DNA of 46,789 bases from an uncultured Clostridia bacterium. Its GTDB lineage: Bacteria > Bacillota > Clostridia > Christensenellales > CAG-138. The stretch spans positions 1-46,789 of the forward strand of contig CALGGM010000127.1 of NCBI GenBank assembly GCA_937915925.1, written 5' to 3'. This document shows positions 35,388 through 42,956 of this stretch, piece by piece. Position numbers and translations under genes: made by a program. The notes beneath the pieces are model-generated. The model saw only the letters and a program-made list of their open reading frames with translations. It ran no database searches and had not been told where the DNA came from. The stretch's first letter is position 1; each line of letters opens with the position of its first letter.

Positions 35388-36071
35388 TTAAATGCTATTC
35401 GTTATTGCATCCAGTATTTGATCGTATTCTACGGATTTTAATCCTTTTCCCGCTTCGGACGGAAAATGGACAACCTGATCCCATGAATCAGAAATAGTGC
35501 TCCAATACTTCTTTTCAGGAGCGTAGATCAAAAGACGTTTTGCGCTCTTATTCATGATGCCTTCTTGTTCTTCGTCGCCCCACCATTCAGTTAATTCTTC
35601 AAAGTCCTTTGCCATCTTTCTCGGATAGTTTGTAGATTCAGCACCAAACCCGAGCTTGTGGGTGCCATCATCCGACCAAACGATGATAATATGTCTAAGC
35701 TTATCTCCTACTGTATTCCATTTGGATTTCATTGCATAGGCAAGTGCTTCGAGTCCATCCTCTTCATCGTCACCGCCACCATCTGCCTTGATTCCCTTAA
35801 GCAGTTCTTCAAATGCAGCAGAATCTTCGGGAAGATTGAAGAAATCAGAAGCTAACATCGGCTCCTTATCAGCAATATAATCTCTGAATGCGATCACGCG
35901 AACGCGAACCTGATCTACGTGTTTTGACTTGCGTGACATACTGGCTGTAAGATCATCATAGAAGGTAAGAGCATTGTTTTTGACCGTACCAATAAGACTG
36001 TCCATGCTGCCGGTCGCGTCTATTACCATAACAATGTCGATGTTATACTTAATACTGATATTGCTTCCCAT
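35388..36071 (-). CDS. vWA domain protein (TerY-like)
   Basis: This 227-residue protein is one von Willebrand A domain with an intact MIDAS, D18-A-T-G-S22, and the conserved GGGDDEEDGLEAL and WSDDGTHK segments. TerY proteins of the tellurite-resistance-related TerY-P triad have this form and go with a kinase and a PP2C phosphatase, as here. It is the first gene of the operon, with GGGGGAG eight bases before the ATG. It is probably a cytosolic, metal-dependent protein-binding module. Confidence 0.88.
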   Translation of the reverse strand: MGSNISIKYNIDIVMVIDATGSMDSLIGTVKNNALTFYDDLTASMSRKSKHVDQVRVRVIAFRDYIADKEPMLASDFFNLPEDSAAFEELLKGIKADGGGDDEEDGLEALAYAMKSKWNTVGDKLRHIIIVWSDDGTHKLGFGAESTNYPRKMAKDFEELTEWWGDEEQEGIMNKSAKRLLIYAPEKKYWSTISDSWDQVVHFPSEAGKGLKSVEYDQILDAITNSI

Positions 36072-36101
36072 GACTAATCTCCCCCGAATACTATTATGTT
36101 A

Positions 36102-36130
36102 ATTATAACAAGAGTTAGCGATTTATACAA
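36102..36130 (-). promoter_or_regulatory. Promoter of the type VII-like operon
   Basis: On the minus strand TATAAT (36107-36102) is perfect, and TTGTAT (36130-36125) lies 17 bases upstream. The start site should be near 36095, about 25 bases before the first vWA gene. Gaps between all 13 genes are under 80 bases, so one promoter can serve the whole operon. The upstream DNA to 36300 is AT-rich without a recognised gene. Confidence 0.65.
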
Positions 36131-36396
36131 GATTAAAAGGACGGGTTTTCTACACTTTTCGACAATTGCATTGTGCTTCAGCTTAATTTGAAATGAAATA
36201 ATGTAAAGTGGAGCAATTTATTCATAATAAGGAAACATGTAGATTTTTCAAATGGCCCATGTTATAATAAACTCACAGCTTCGATAAGATTTTCCTAAAT
36301 GAAATCAAGTAGGAGGCCGCACATGGTCAAAATTAAGACATCTAAAAAAATAGCAAACCATCAACCACGAACTGATATACACATAAGTCCAAACGC

Positions 36397-36424
36397 CAAC
36401 AGCCGCCGAATCCGGCGGCTGTTG
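36397..36424 (-). terminator. Hairpin at the end of the helicase operon
   Basis: CAACAGCCGCCG pairs perfectly with CGGCGGCTGTTG around a four-base loop, 23 bases after the stop of the last gene. Only a short T run follows on the minus strand. Confidence 0.6.
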
Positions 36425-36446
36425 CTTCATGATAGAGTAAACTGTC

Positions 36447-37010
36447 TTAAACTTCGAGAATGCTGAAGAAATTGTCCATGATAAACTGCTGCGCTTCTCG
36501 GTTATACAGGACAACGTAATAGGTTCCGGACATACCATGTCTCTCATCAAGCGAAATGCCAATTGTTTTACCTTGCTCGGTGGGGCGTTTTGCTTCCTTT
36601 CCCGATTCATTTGTGTAAAGCTCCAATAGGCCAGTTTTGATCAGCCAGTCCACAAGGATTTGTCTGGAGAACTGTTTCATTCCGTCATCCGTTTTCAGGT
36701 CGTTCAAGCGTTTGCAGATTTCGCTGATCGGGATCGGCGTATCGGAAAACGCAAATGCATTCAAATCGTCAACCGAAAGAAAGAAGTCCTTTTTTGCCTT
36801 TCTTCCCCGTTTTTCTTTTTTCGTTTCCACTTTGCCGTCTTTTTCAATCAACTGCCGCAGAACGTTCGATACATAGAACAGGCAGCGAGTGATTCGAACG
36901 TTGTTGATGATATCCGTCTCCGCCACCGGTTCATTTGTCAACGGATTCAAACCGCTTGCCATCTTATCAATATAATCTTTTGCGTGTTTCATGATTTCCA
37001 AGTTATCCAT
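36447..37010 (-). CDS. Hypothetical protein, winged-helix-like C-terminus
   Basis: This protein has 187 residues from the ATG at 37010, chosen because AGGAGGGG lies upstream; a TTG 21 bases earlier is possible. Its centre has a basic patch (KKEKRGRKAKK). The C-terminal half (LVDWLIKTGLLELY, PTEQGKTIGI, YVVLYNREAQQFIMDNF) looks like a winged helix of the antirepressor or DNA-binding type. It overlaps the end of the NUDIX gene by 22 bases. It is third in the helicase operon and may be a regulator or a sensor subunit. Function unknown. Confidence 0.65.
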   Translation of the reverse strand: MDNLEIMKHAKDYIDKMASGLNPLTNEPVAETDIINNVRITRCLFYVSNVLRQLIEKDGKVETKKEKRGRKAKKDFFLSVDDLNAFAFSDTPIPISEICKRLNDLKTDDGMKQFSRQILVDWLIKTGLLELYTNESGKEAKRPTEQGKTIGISLDERHGMSGTYYVVLYNREAQQFIMDNFFSILEV

Positions 37011-37420
37011 CTCTTGCCCCTCCTCTGACAATATGGTTTCAATTCTTTCAGCCGTTCGACAACCAACAAATCTGCAGGCAGCCAGTTTACGTCACGTAGG
37101 TGATCCGGAGAGAGCCAGCAGGCAGACTCATGCTCTAAAAGATTCAATTCGCCTTGGTCGATAGTGCAGATGAAGCAATCCATGGACAAATGGAATTCCG
37201 GATAATCGTATTCCACCGTTGTCAAGAAGCGTTCGATCCGGACCGTTGTCGCAAGTTCCTCCCGGATCTCACGGATCAGTGCTTGCTCCGGCGTTTCTCC
37301 TTCCTTGATCTTTCCACCGGGGAACTCCCAATAATCTTTGTACGCGCCGTATCCGCGCTGCGTTGCAAAGATCTTTCCGTCCTTATGTATGATGGCGGCG
37401 ACGACTCGGATCGTTTTCAT
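36989..37420 (-). CDS. MutT-type NUDIX pyrophosphohydrolase
   Basis: This 143-residue enzyme starts VVAAIIHKDGKIFATQRGYG, then WEFPGGKIKEGE and a full Nudix box with REIREEL. It matches the (d)CTP or 8-oxo-dGTP diphosphatase group. It is cytosolic and could cleanse or deplete nucleotides. It begins one base after the helicase stop and overlaps the next gene, so the three are co-translated. Pairing with a PLD-helicase suggests a role beyond housekeeping. Confidence 0.88.
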   Translation of the reverse strand: MKTIRVVAAIIHKDGKIFATQRGYGAYKDYWEFPGGKIKEGETPEQALIREIREELATTVRIERFLTTVEYDYPEFHLSMDCFICTIDQGELNLLEHESACWLSPDHLRDVNWLPADLLVVERLKELKPYCQRRGKRWITWKS

Positions 37421-37421
37421 A

Positions 37422-40400
37422 TCAACCGACCACCAGTTTGTTCGTCTTCTTCAGGTATTTCGCTGGGATCGGCGCGTCGAGACTCCATGTGATGTTCATC
37501 GGACGCGAGCCCTCATGCTTCACATAATTGGCTGTTCCGAGGAAGGTATAGGCTTCCGCGCCGCCGGAAATACGGTCCGTTTTGAATTCGCGGACGAACA
37601 GCAATACGCGGCTGCCACGCTCCTGATGATGAATATAGCGCTGACCAGTTGGCGACTCTGCCGCTGTCGTGCTTTGGCTTTGCCAGTGGAACAGCTCGCT
37701 GTTGATGGAATAGTCGTTGTACATCGTCGTGGGCGAATAGTCCTTGTCCGCTTTATTCAGTGTAACAAAAAACACATCCAGTTTCTTGTCCGGCAGCCAC
37801 TTGACGCCTTCGCGCACAGTGGCCGGTTTCATGAAGTCAAGCGCAACGAGTAGTTGATCGCGCGTATATGTGCAGTGTAGATCGAGCGGGCATTCGAATC
37901 CGAGATCGACCGGCTCATCGATGAAATCGATATGATCATAGCGATATTGCAGCAGCGTGCACAGCTCGCCGAGCAGCACCGGACTGTCGGCAAGCGCATA
38001 TAGATTGTCCGGTACCTCGTCGCTGTTCCAGTCATCCGCGGTTTTGCTCCAGACCATGACATAAAACATCTGCAGCATCCGCTTTTCTTGATCTGGCAGG
38101 GCAGCGAAGTCCACATTGTCCAAGCGCGGAAGCAAATCCAGCAGGAACTTGATCCAACGGCGGGAATCGATGACCGCAAGACGGGAAAATGCTTTTGTCA
38201 GTGTTTCCTCCAACGGCTCGCTGAAATCATCCGCCACACCGGTACGCGCGCAAAGGCGGGAGAATGTGGCATACTTGTAGACCGATCGCGGATCGAGATG
38301 GTAATACTCCAGAAAGTTTGCAAGCGTCAGCTCGCGTCCGGTATCCTTTTCAAAGCCCTCGATGCGCGATACGAGGCCTGCACTGCTACCGTAGGAAGCG
38401 CGGATGTTGTCCTGGATATAGCTTTTCGCTTTCTTTTCGAGCTGCACATAACAGCCCTTCGGCAGAGAAGCGAAGCCCTCCTTGATCTCACGCGACACAC
38501 CACGCGATGTATTGGATAGCAAAGCGGCGAACTTGTCCTCGAAATTGTACTTTCGGTTCGCCTGCCCGATGAAGTCAAGAACGGTCAGACAATCTTTGTT
38601 TTCGGCAAGGCGCAGACCGCGTCCAAGCTGCTGTAAAAAGATCGTCAGCGATTCGGTCGGTCGCAGGAACAGGACCGTGTTGACCTCCGGAATATCGACG
38701 CCTTCGTTATAGATATCGACAACGAAGATGAACCGAGCCTCTCCGGATACGAGCCGTTTCTTCGCCGTTTTGCGCTCCTCATCGGAGGATTCCCCGGTCA
38801 GGCAAATCGACGGGATACCGTGCATATTGAAATACTCCGCCATAAACCCGGCATGTTCGATTGTGACGCAGAAGCCAAGTCCCTTGACATCATCGATATC
38901 CGTTACATATTTCAGCAAGGATGAAATCACATGATCCGCGCGGCGTCTTGCCTCGTACCCGCTGAACGTGTAAATGTTCGACAGCTCTGCCCGATCATAT
39001 CCGCCCCTCGCCCATTTCAGCGAATCCAGATCGATCGTATCCGTCACGCCGAAGTATTGGAACGGACACAAGAGCTTTCGGTCGATCGCTTCCGGCAAAC
39101 GGATCTCCGCTGCGATACGGTTGTTGAAGTACGGCAAAATGCTTCTGCCGTCCATGCGCTCCGGGGTTGCCGTCAACCCGAGAAGGATCTTTGGTTGATA
39201 ATAGGACAGCAGCTTTTGATAGGTCGGCGCCGCTGCGTGGTGGAATTCGTCCACGATGATATAGTCATAGAAATCCGCCGTCGTCTTTTCCGTGAAGGAC
39301 TGCGAATTGAAGGTCTGGATCGATATGAACAGATGATCGATGCTTTCCGGACGGAAATTACCGACAAACAGCGCGCCGAAGTTGGCGTCCTTCAGCACGG
39401 CACGAAATGCGGCTATGCTCTGCTGCAGAATCTCCTCGCGGTGAGCGACGAACAGCAATCTGCATGGCTTGTCCGGATTCCGTTTGCAGAAGCGCTTATA
39501 GTCCAATGCGGAAATGATCGTTTTTCCTGTTCCGGTCGCAGCTACGACCAGATTGCGATAATACCCGCGCACCGTGCGTTCCGCATCCAGCCGATCAAGG
39601 ATCTCCTGTTGATACGAATACGGCTGTACATCCACCGTATACAGCGCCGGATTATTGGCGTCGTGGTATCGTTCCGCTTTCAGCGCACGGGCAAGGCGCT
39701 CGTATTGCCCTTCGTCGTAGTATTCAAACTCTTTATCATTCCAGTAAAACTCAAAGGTCGCGGCAACCTTATCAATCGTTTCCGGAAGATCCTTTTTTGT
39801 GATTTTCGTATTCCATTCCAAGCCGCTGGTCAGCGCTGCATTGGAAACATTGGAAGAACCGACATACGCCGTCGTAAAGCCGGTGTCGCGGTAGAAAATG
39901 TATGCCTTCGCGTGAAGGCGCGTGATATTGGTGTTATAGCTGACCTTGATCCGGGTATTCGGAAGCTTGCGCAATTCTTCGATGGCTTTGACATCCGTTG
40001 CGCCCATATACGAGGTCGTGATGATGCGCAGCTCCCCACCGTTCTGTGTGAATTCGGTGAGTTCGTTGATGATTAAGCGCAGACCGCTCCATTTGATGAA
40101 CGACACAATCATGTCGATGCGATCGCAGGAAACGATCTCTTTTTTCAGTTCCGTATACATCTGCGGTTCATGCACCGCGCCGGTAAAGAGCGAGCTCTGC
40201 GCGATCGATGTTTCCGGACGAACGATCTCCGCGCGTACATCGACTGCATGGATCGTATTTTTCGTATCGAGCAATGCAAGCAACTGTTCCGCACACTCCG
40301 CAATGGACATCCCTTCAAATGCTTCTTCCTGCGTCTCACTGACAATCGTGGAAACGAACCGATTCACAAGCTCCACCTGTGAGTTTAGATCGCCGCCGTT

Positions 40401-40571
40401 GTCCTTCACATTCTCAAGCCCGCGTTCGACAATCTCAGCCACATATTTTGCCAACACCTTCGCAGCTTCCGCTTCGTCGATCGGCGCAGTCTGACTATGC
40501 TTGCCCGAAATCGCAAGCTCTCGATCCAGCGCTTTGCTGATGATCTGTTCGTATAAACCGGTTGGAAGCAT
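37422..40571 (-). CDS. PLD nuclease-like, superfamily 2 helicase, DUF3427 protein
   Basis: This 1049-residue protein has three parts. An N-terminal phospholipase-D-like domain (about 110-290) carries one HxK motif (RLHAKAYIFY, near 218) and GSSN. An SF2 helicase core follows, with ATGTGKT near 347, DEFHHA near 442 and the arginine motif QLGRGLR near 650. A C-terminal DUF3427 region (about 770-1049) ends the protein. Proteins of this build are found in restriction-like and defence islands and may cut or remodel foreign DNA. The start at 40571 is preferred because GGAG lies six bases upstream; a start at 40586 would be almost leaderless. Confidence 0.88.
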   Translation of the reverse strand: MLPTGLYEQIISKALDRELAISGKHSQTAPIDEAEAAKVLAKYVAEIVERGLENVKDNGGDLNSQVELVNRFVSTIVSETQEEAFEGMSIAECAEQLLALLDTKNTIHAVDVRAEIVRPETSIAQSSLFTGAVHEPQMYTELKKEIVSCDRIDMIVSFIKWSGLRLIINELTEFTQNGGELRIITTSYMGATDVKAIEELRKLPNTRIKVSYNTNITRLHAKAYIFYRDTGFTTAYVGSSNVSNAALTSGLEWNTKITKKDLPETIDKVAATFEFYWNDKEFEYYDEGQYERLARALKAERYHDANNPALYTVDVQPYSYQQEILDRLDAERTVRGYYRNLVVAATGTGKTIISALDYKRFCKRNPDKPCRLLFVAHREEILQQSIAAFRAVLKDANFGALFVGNFRPESIDHLFISIQTFNSQSFTEKTTADFYDYIIVDEFHHAAAPTYQKLLSYYQPKILLGLTATPERMDGRSILPYFNNRIAAEIRLPEAIDRKLLCPFQYFGVTDTIDLDSLKWARGGYDRAELSNIYTFSGYEARRRADHVISSLLKYVTDIDDVKGLGFCVTIEHAGFMAEYFNMHGIPSICLTGESSDEERKTAKKRLVSGEARFIFVVDIYNEGVDIPEVNTVLFLRPTESLTIFLQQLGRGLRLAENKDCLTVLDFIGQANRKYNFEDKFAALLSNTSRGVSREIKEGFASLPKGCYVQLEKKAKSYIQDNIRASYGSSAGLVSRIEGFEKDTGRELTLANFLEYYHLDPRSVYKYATFSRLCARTGVADDFSEPLEETLTKAFSRLAVIDSRRWIKFLLDLLPRLDNVDFAALPDQEKRMLQMFYVMVWSKTADDWNSDEVPDNLYALADSPVLLGELCTLLQYRYDHIDFIDEPVDLGFECPLDLHCTYTRDQLLVALDFMKPATVREGVKWLPDKKLDVFFVTLNKADKDYSPTTMYNDYSINSELFHWQSQSTTAAESPTGQRYIHHQERGSRVLLFVREFKTDRISGGAEAYTFLGTANYVKHEGSRPMNITWSLDAPIPAKYLKKTNKLVVG

Positions 40572-40603
40572 GTGTGTCTCCGCCATTTGAAGCGATTACA
40601 GTA

Positions 40604-40632
40604 ATTATACCGTAAAATCGTGCATGATTCAA
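40604..40632 (-). promoter_or_regulatory. Promoter of the PLD-helicase operon
   Basis: TTGAAT (40632-40627) and TATAAT (40609-40604) on the minus strand are separated by 17 bases. The predicted start is near 40597, about 26 bases before the chosen start codon. Confidence 0.65.
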
Positions 40633-40648
40633 GGTGATTTGGGAATCA

Positions 40649-40694
40649 TTAGAAAATCTACCACACATTGGTCTTCGCGCAGTAGATTTTCTAA
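40649..40694. repeat. 13-bp perfect inverted repeat
   Basis: TTAGAAAATCTAC (40649-40661) and GTAGATTTTCTAA (40682-40694) surround 20 bases. It lies between the hipA stop and the helicase promoter. No U run follows in either direction, so it could be a weak terminator of hipA or an operator for the helicase promoter. Confidence 0.6.
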
Positions 40695-40721
40695 CATTCT
40701 ATTTAGTTTTCAAAGTTAGCT

Positions 40722-41840
40722 CTATAAAGTCGTCTGAAGACTCTGTAAATCCCTTACCGTATCTCGCACCTGCTCCGTAATGTGTTTGTAGCTTTCTTTC
40801 GACAGCCCGATTGCTTTGGCGACGGTGTAGAGATCCTTAATCGAGGGATTCGCGCCGTTGCCGTTAATCATTGTTGCGTGTTCGCCGCCTGTGCTGTTGC
40901 TGTAGGTCAGATCGTATGCCGGGGCGAGACGCCAACCGGTTTCCGGTTCGTACAGGAACGCAAAGTTCTTGGCATGATCGTCGCGGTTGTGGGCAAAGAC
41001 GTTGAAGCACATCAGGCGGTACAGCTTCTCGACCTCCTTGTAGCTCTGCGTCAGCGCAAGCGTGAGCTTCATCAGCGTATGATAATCCAGCGTCGGCAGA
41101 CGGTGCGAATGCTCCAACAACGCCGAGGCGGACAGCATGTGAATGCGATAGGTTCCGCGGCGGTCGAACCGTTTTGTACCGAAATAGCCGTCGCAGGTCT
41201 TGGACGGGAACAGGCGCGTTTCGTTCATTTCGATGCCGCACTTCTTCGCGCATTGGCTGTATTCGTATTCGATCCGTCCGATGTCCGGCCCGTCGATCGC
41301 GGAGGAAAACTTGATGATCCAGTCCTCGCCGTCGACCTCCGTCATGATCTTCGGCCGCGCACCGCCGGAGGAGCCGCCGAGCCGGAACAGCTCGTCCAGA
41401 TCCTCGGAATATGCGGATTTCAGAATGCGGCTGCACTCCTCGGCGTAGTAGTCCAGCTCCTTCTGCGTCGTTTCGCTTTGCCACTGCACGGACGGACGGT
41501 AGGTCAGCGCACCCATGCCGGATTCGCCGACGATCGCCAGCCGCTGGAGTGCATTGATCGCATTGGGGTCTTCGTGCTCCCTGAGAAGCATCCGGTCAAC
41601 GAGCAGCCGTCCCCAGCCATCCGGCAGGCTGTCCGCAAACACACCGAACAAGCCCTCGAACGGGTCGTATTTCGGAATAAACACGCGACCGTCCAGCGGC
41701 AGCGTGAATGGGCTGATCGAAAAGCCGTCTTTGAGCCAATCCGCGTCGTACTGGAAGGCGCCGAGCCATCTCTGATACAGCGCGAGCGTGCCGACTTTTC
41801 GCCCGTGATAGAGCACATCCAGCGACTTAAAGGTTTCCAT
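40722..41840 (-). CDS. hipA: HipA family serine/threonine kinase toxin
   Basis: This 372-residue toxin has an N-terminal HipA_N domain (LYHGRKVGTL, FSISPFTLPLDG, FADSLPDGWG) and a kinase-like HipA_C domain with GGSSGGARPK, catalytic HNRDDHAKNF and metal motif APAYDLTYS. HipA proteins phosphorylate targets such as glutamyl-tRNA synthetase and cause growth arrest; this one's target is unknown. The start METFKSLDVLYHG overlaps the antitoxin gene by 14 bases. It is somewhat shorter than E. coli HipA (440) but keeps the catalytic residues. Confidence 0.92.
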   Translation of the reverse strand: METFKSLDVLYHGRKVGTLALYQRWLGAFQYDADWLKDGFSISPFTLPLDGRVFIPKYDPFEGLFGVFADSLPDGWGRLLVDRMLLREHEDPNAINALQRLAIVGESGMGALTYRPSVQWQSETTQKELDYYAEECSRILKSAYSEDLDELFRLGGSSGGARPKIMTEVDGEDWIIKFSSAIDGPDIGRIEYEYSQCAKKCGIEMNETRLFPSKTCDGYFGTKRFDRRGTYRIHMLSASALLEHSHRLPTLDYHTLMKLTLALTQSYKEVEKLYRLMCFNVFAHNRDDHAKNFAFLYEPETGWRLAPAYDLTYSNSTGGEHATMINGNGANPSIKDLYTVAKAIGLSKESYKHITEQVRDTVRDLQSLQTTL

Positions 41841-42099
41841 CGATGATCTCCTGAATGGACTTGATTTCGGTCGGTTTGAAGATCGTTTCGAACGGCGCCG
41901 TTTCGCCGAGCACAACGGCGATCTTCAGCAGCGATTCGAGCGAGATCTCCCCGGTCTGCTCAAACCGTTTCATCGAGCCATAGCTGACCCCCGCCTTTTC
42001 GGCAAGTGCTTTTTGCGAAAGCTTCCTCTGCTTTCGCAGTTTCTTCAGATTCGCGGCAATTTCCATGCCGAGCTCTTTCGGTGTTTCCATCATATTCAT
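41827..42099 (-). CDS. hipB: HipB family antitoxin, Xre-type regulator
   Basis: This 90-residue protein has a helix-turn-helix (about 16-72: LRKQRKLSQKALAEKAGVSYGSMKRFE), typical of HipB/Xre antitoxins that bind the toxin and repress their own promoter. The predicted transcription start falls at the first ATG, so translation may be leaderless, or begin at the Met at position 12. It precedes and overlaps hipA. Confidence 0.9.
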   Translation of the reverse strand: MNMMETPKELGMEIAANLKKLRKQRKLSQKALAEKAGVSYGSMKRFEQTGEISLESLLKIAVVLGETAPFETIFKPTEIKSIQEIIDGNL

Positions 42100-42105
42100 G
42101 CTTAT

Positions 42106-42154
42106 ATTTTAGCAAATCAAACGTTTAATGTCAACGAATTGCTAATATGTTAGC
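42106..42154 (-). promoter_or_regulatory. hipBA promoter and operator-like dyad
   Basis: On the minus strand TTGACA (42134-42129) and TAAAAT (42111-42106) have a 17-base spacer. The dyad GCTAA-TATG-TTAGC (42141-42154) lies just upstream. A second half-site TTAGCAAAT (42109-42117) overlaps the -10 and is inverted relative to AATTGCTAA (42137-42145). These fit binding of a dimeric Xre antitoxin for autoregulation. Confidence 0.68.
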
Positions 42155-42163
42155 ATATTTCAT

Positions 42164-42541
42164 ATGTGTTTCATTGGCTGTGAAACGCGGTCGCTGTTAT
42201 CTCCGGAGGCTGTGTTTGCTGCATGCGTAAAGGGAGAATGCGTCATCACGGATGAGGGAGACGGTGTGCTGGAAATACAAAATCTCGCAGTGGCGCAAGA
42301 ATATCAGGGTAAAGGATACGGAAAACAGTTGATTGAGTATGTTGTCAATCATTACAAGAATCGATACAAAGTCCTTCAAGTCGGCACAGGAGACAGCCCT
42401 TTAACCGTTCCGTTCTACGAGCATTGCGGATTTGTCCAACATCATATTATTAAGAATTACATTGTCGATCATTACGACCAACCGATTTTTGAGGGAGGAA
42501 AGCAACTGATCGATAAGGTTTATTTGAGGATGAAGCTGTAA
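42164..42541 (+). pseudogene. GNAT acetyltransferase, probably 5'-truncated
   Basis: This 125-residue frame has the acetyl-CoA site QEYQGKGYGKQL near residues 45-56, then LQVGTGDSPLTVPFYEHCGF, as in GNAT N-acetyltransferases. Family members carry about 25-30 more N-terminal residues (first strand and helices) that are missing here. The first ATG has no ribosome binding site and lies next to the hipBA operator. The gene was probably cut when hipBA or other DNA arrived. The catalytic fold may be incomplete. Confidence 0.65.
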
Positions 42542-42552
42542 ATTCCAGTTTG

Positions 42553-42647
42553 TACCTTTTGATTATTCTTCACACATTTTGATTTTGCCTATACCTTTTG
42601 ATTTTTCCTCGGACTGGTTCAAATCGAGGGTTCAGACTGGTTCAAAT
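42553..42647. repeat. Iteron-like direct repeats
   Basis: TTTTGATT occurs at 42557, 42577 and 42596, about 20 bases apart; two of the copies extend to TACCTTTTGATT. GACTGGTTCAAAT follows twice (42612-42624 and 42635-42647). Spacing near two helical turns suggests a protein-binding array, such as a remnant replication or recombination site. Confidence 0.5.
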
Positions 42648-42686
42648 TCTCACGGGCAAGGTCACTGAAAAACTGAAAAAGGGCAT

Positions 42687-42730
42687 AAAAAAAGAGGGCT
42701 TCCGGCGGAGCAAAACCGCTGAAAGCCCTT
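42687..42730 (-). terminator. Strong terminator, minus strand
   Basis: A stem of about 15 bp (GAGGGCTTCCGGCGG with CCGCTGAAAGCCCTT, one mismatch and two wobbles) has TTTTTTT after it on the minus strand. It would stop transcription leaving the mobile element toward the GNAT gene. The plus-strand side ends in TTGTTTATT, so it may also stop GNAT transcription. Confidence 0.7.
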
Positions 42731-42749
42731 GTTTATTGGGGATTTCCCT

Positions 42750-42815
42750 TGTATCAAAGACAGCGTTTACATAGACGACGGTTACACCGGCACGAACTTT
42801 GATGTACTCTGTTAA
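42750..42815 (+). pseudogene. Remnant of a serine recombinase
   Basis: The frame reads CIKDSVYIDDGYTGTNFD before a stop. The DDGYTGTNFD segment is the conserved 'DDGxSGxxFxRP' region of serine recombinase catalytic domains. No other part of the domain is found around it. It differs from the matching segment of TnpX (DDGISGATFTRP), so it derives from another recombinase. Confidence 0.65.
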
Positions 42816-42956
42816 GGGTAGATTCAACACCTACCAAATACAGAGTAGCAGCGTCGGGCGTTTGTGACGAAATGAACGGTGTGGCTACCGGAAAGGAGGG
42901 TAATTCTTTTATCTTGCGGATAACCGCACAAACATTTTATCACAAGGAGGCGCTAT

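Noticed and set aside
36323..36466. 47-codon plus-strand ORF with AGGAGG
   Set aside because: It runs through a perfect 12-bp hairpin and overlaps the end of the opposite gene. The product is basic and unrecognised, so probably not a gene, though a TATAAT-like box lies upstream near 36250.
42553..42647. CRISPR array
   Set aside because: The repeats are only 8-13 bases, the spacers are short and uneven, and no cas gene is present in the window.
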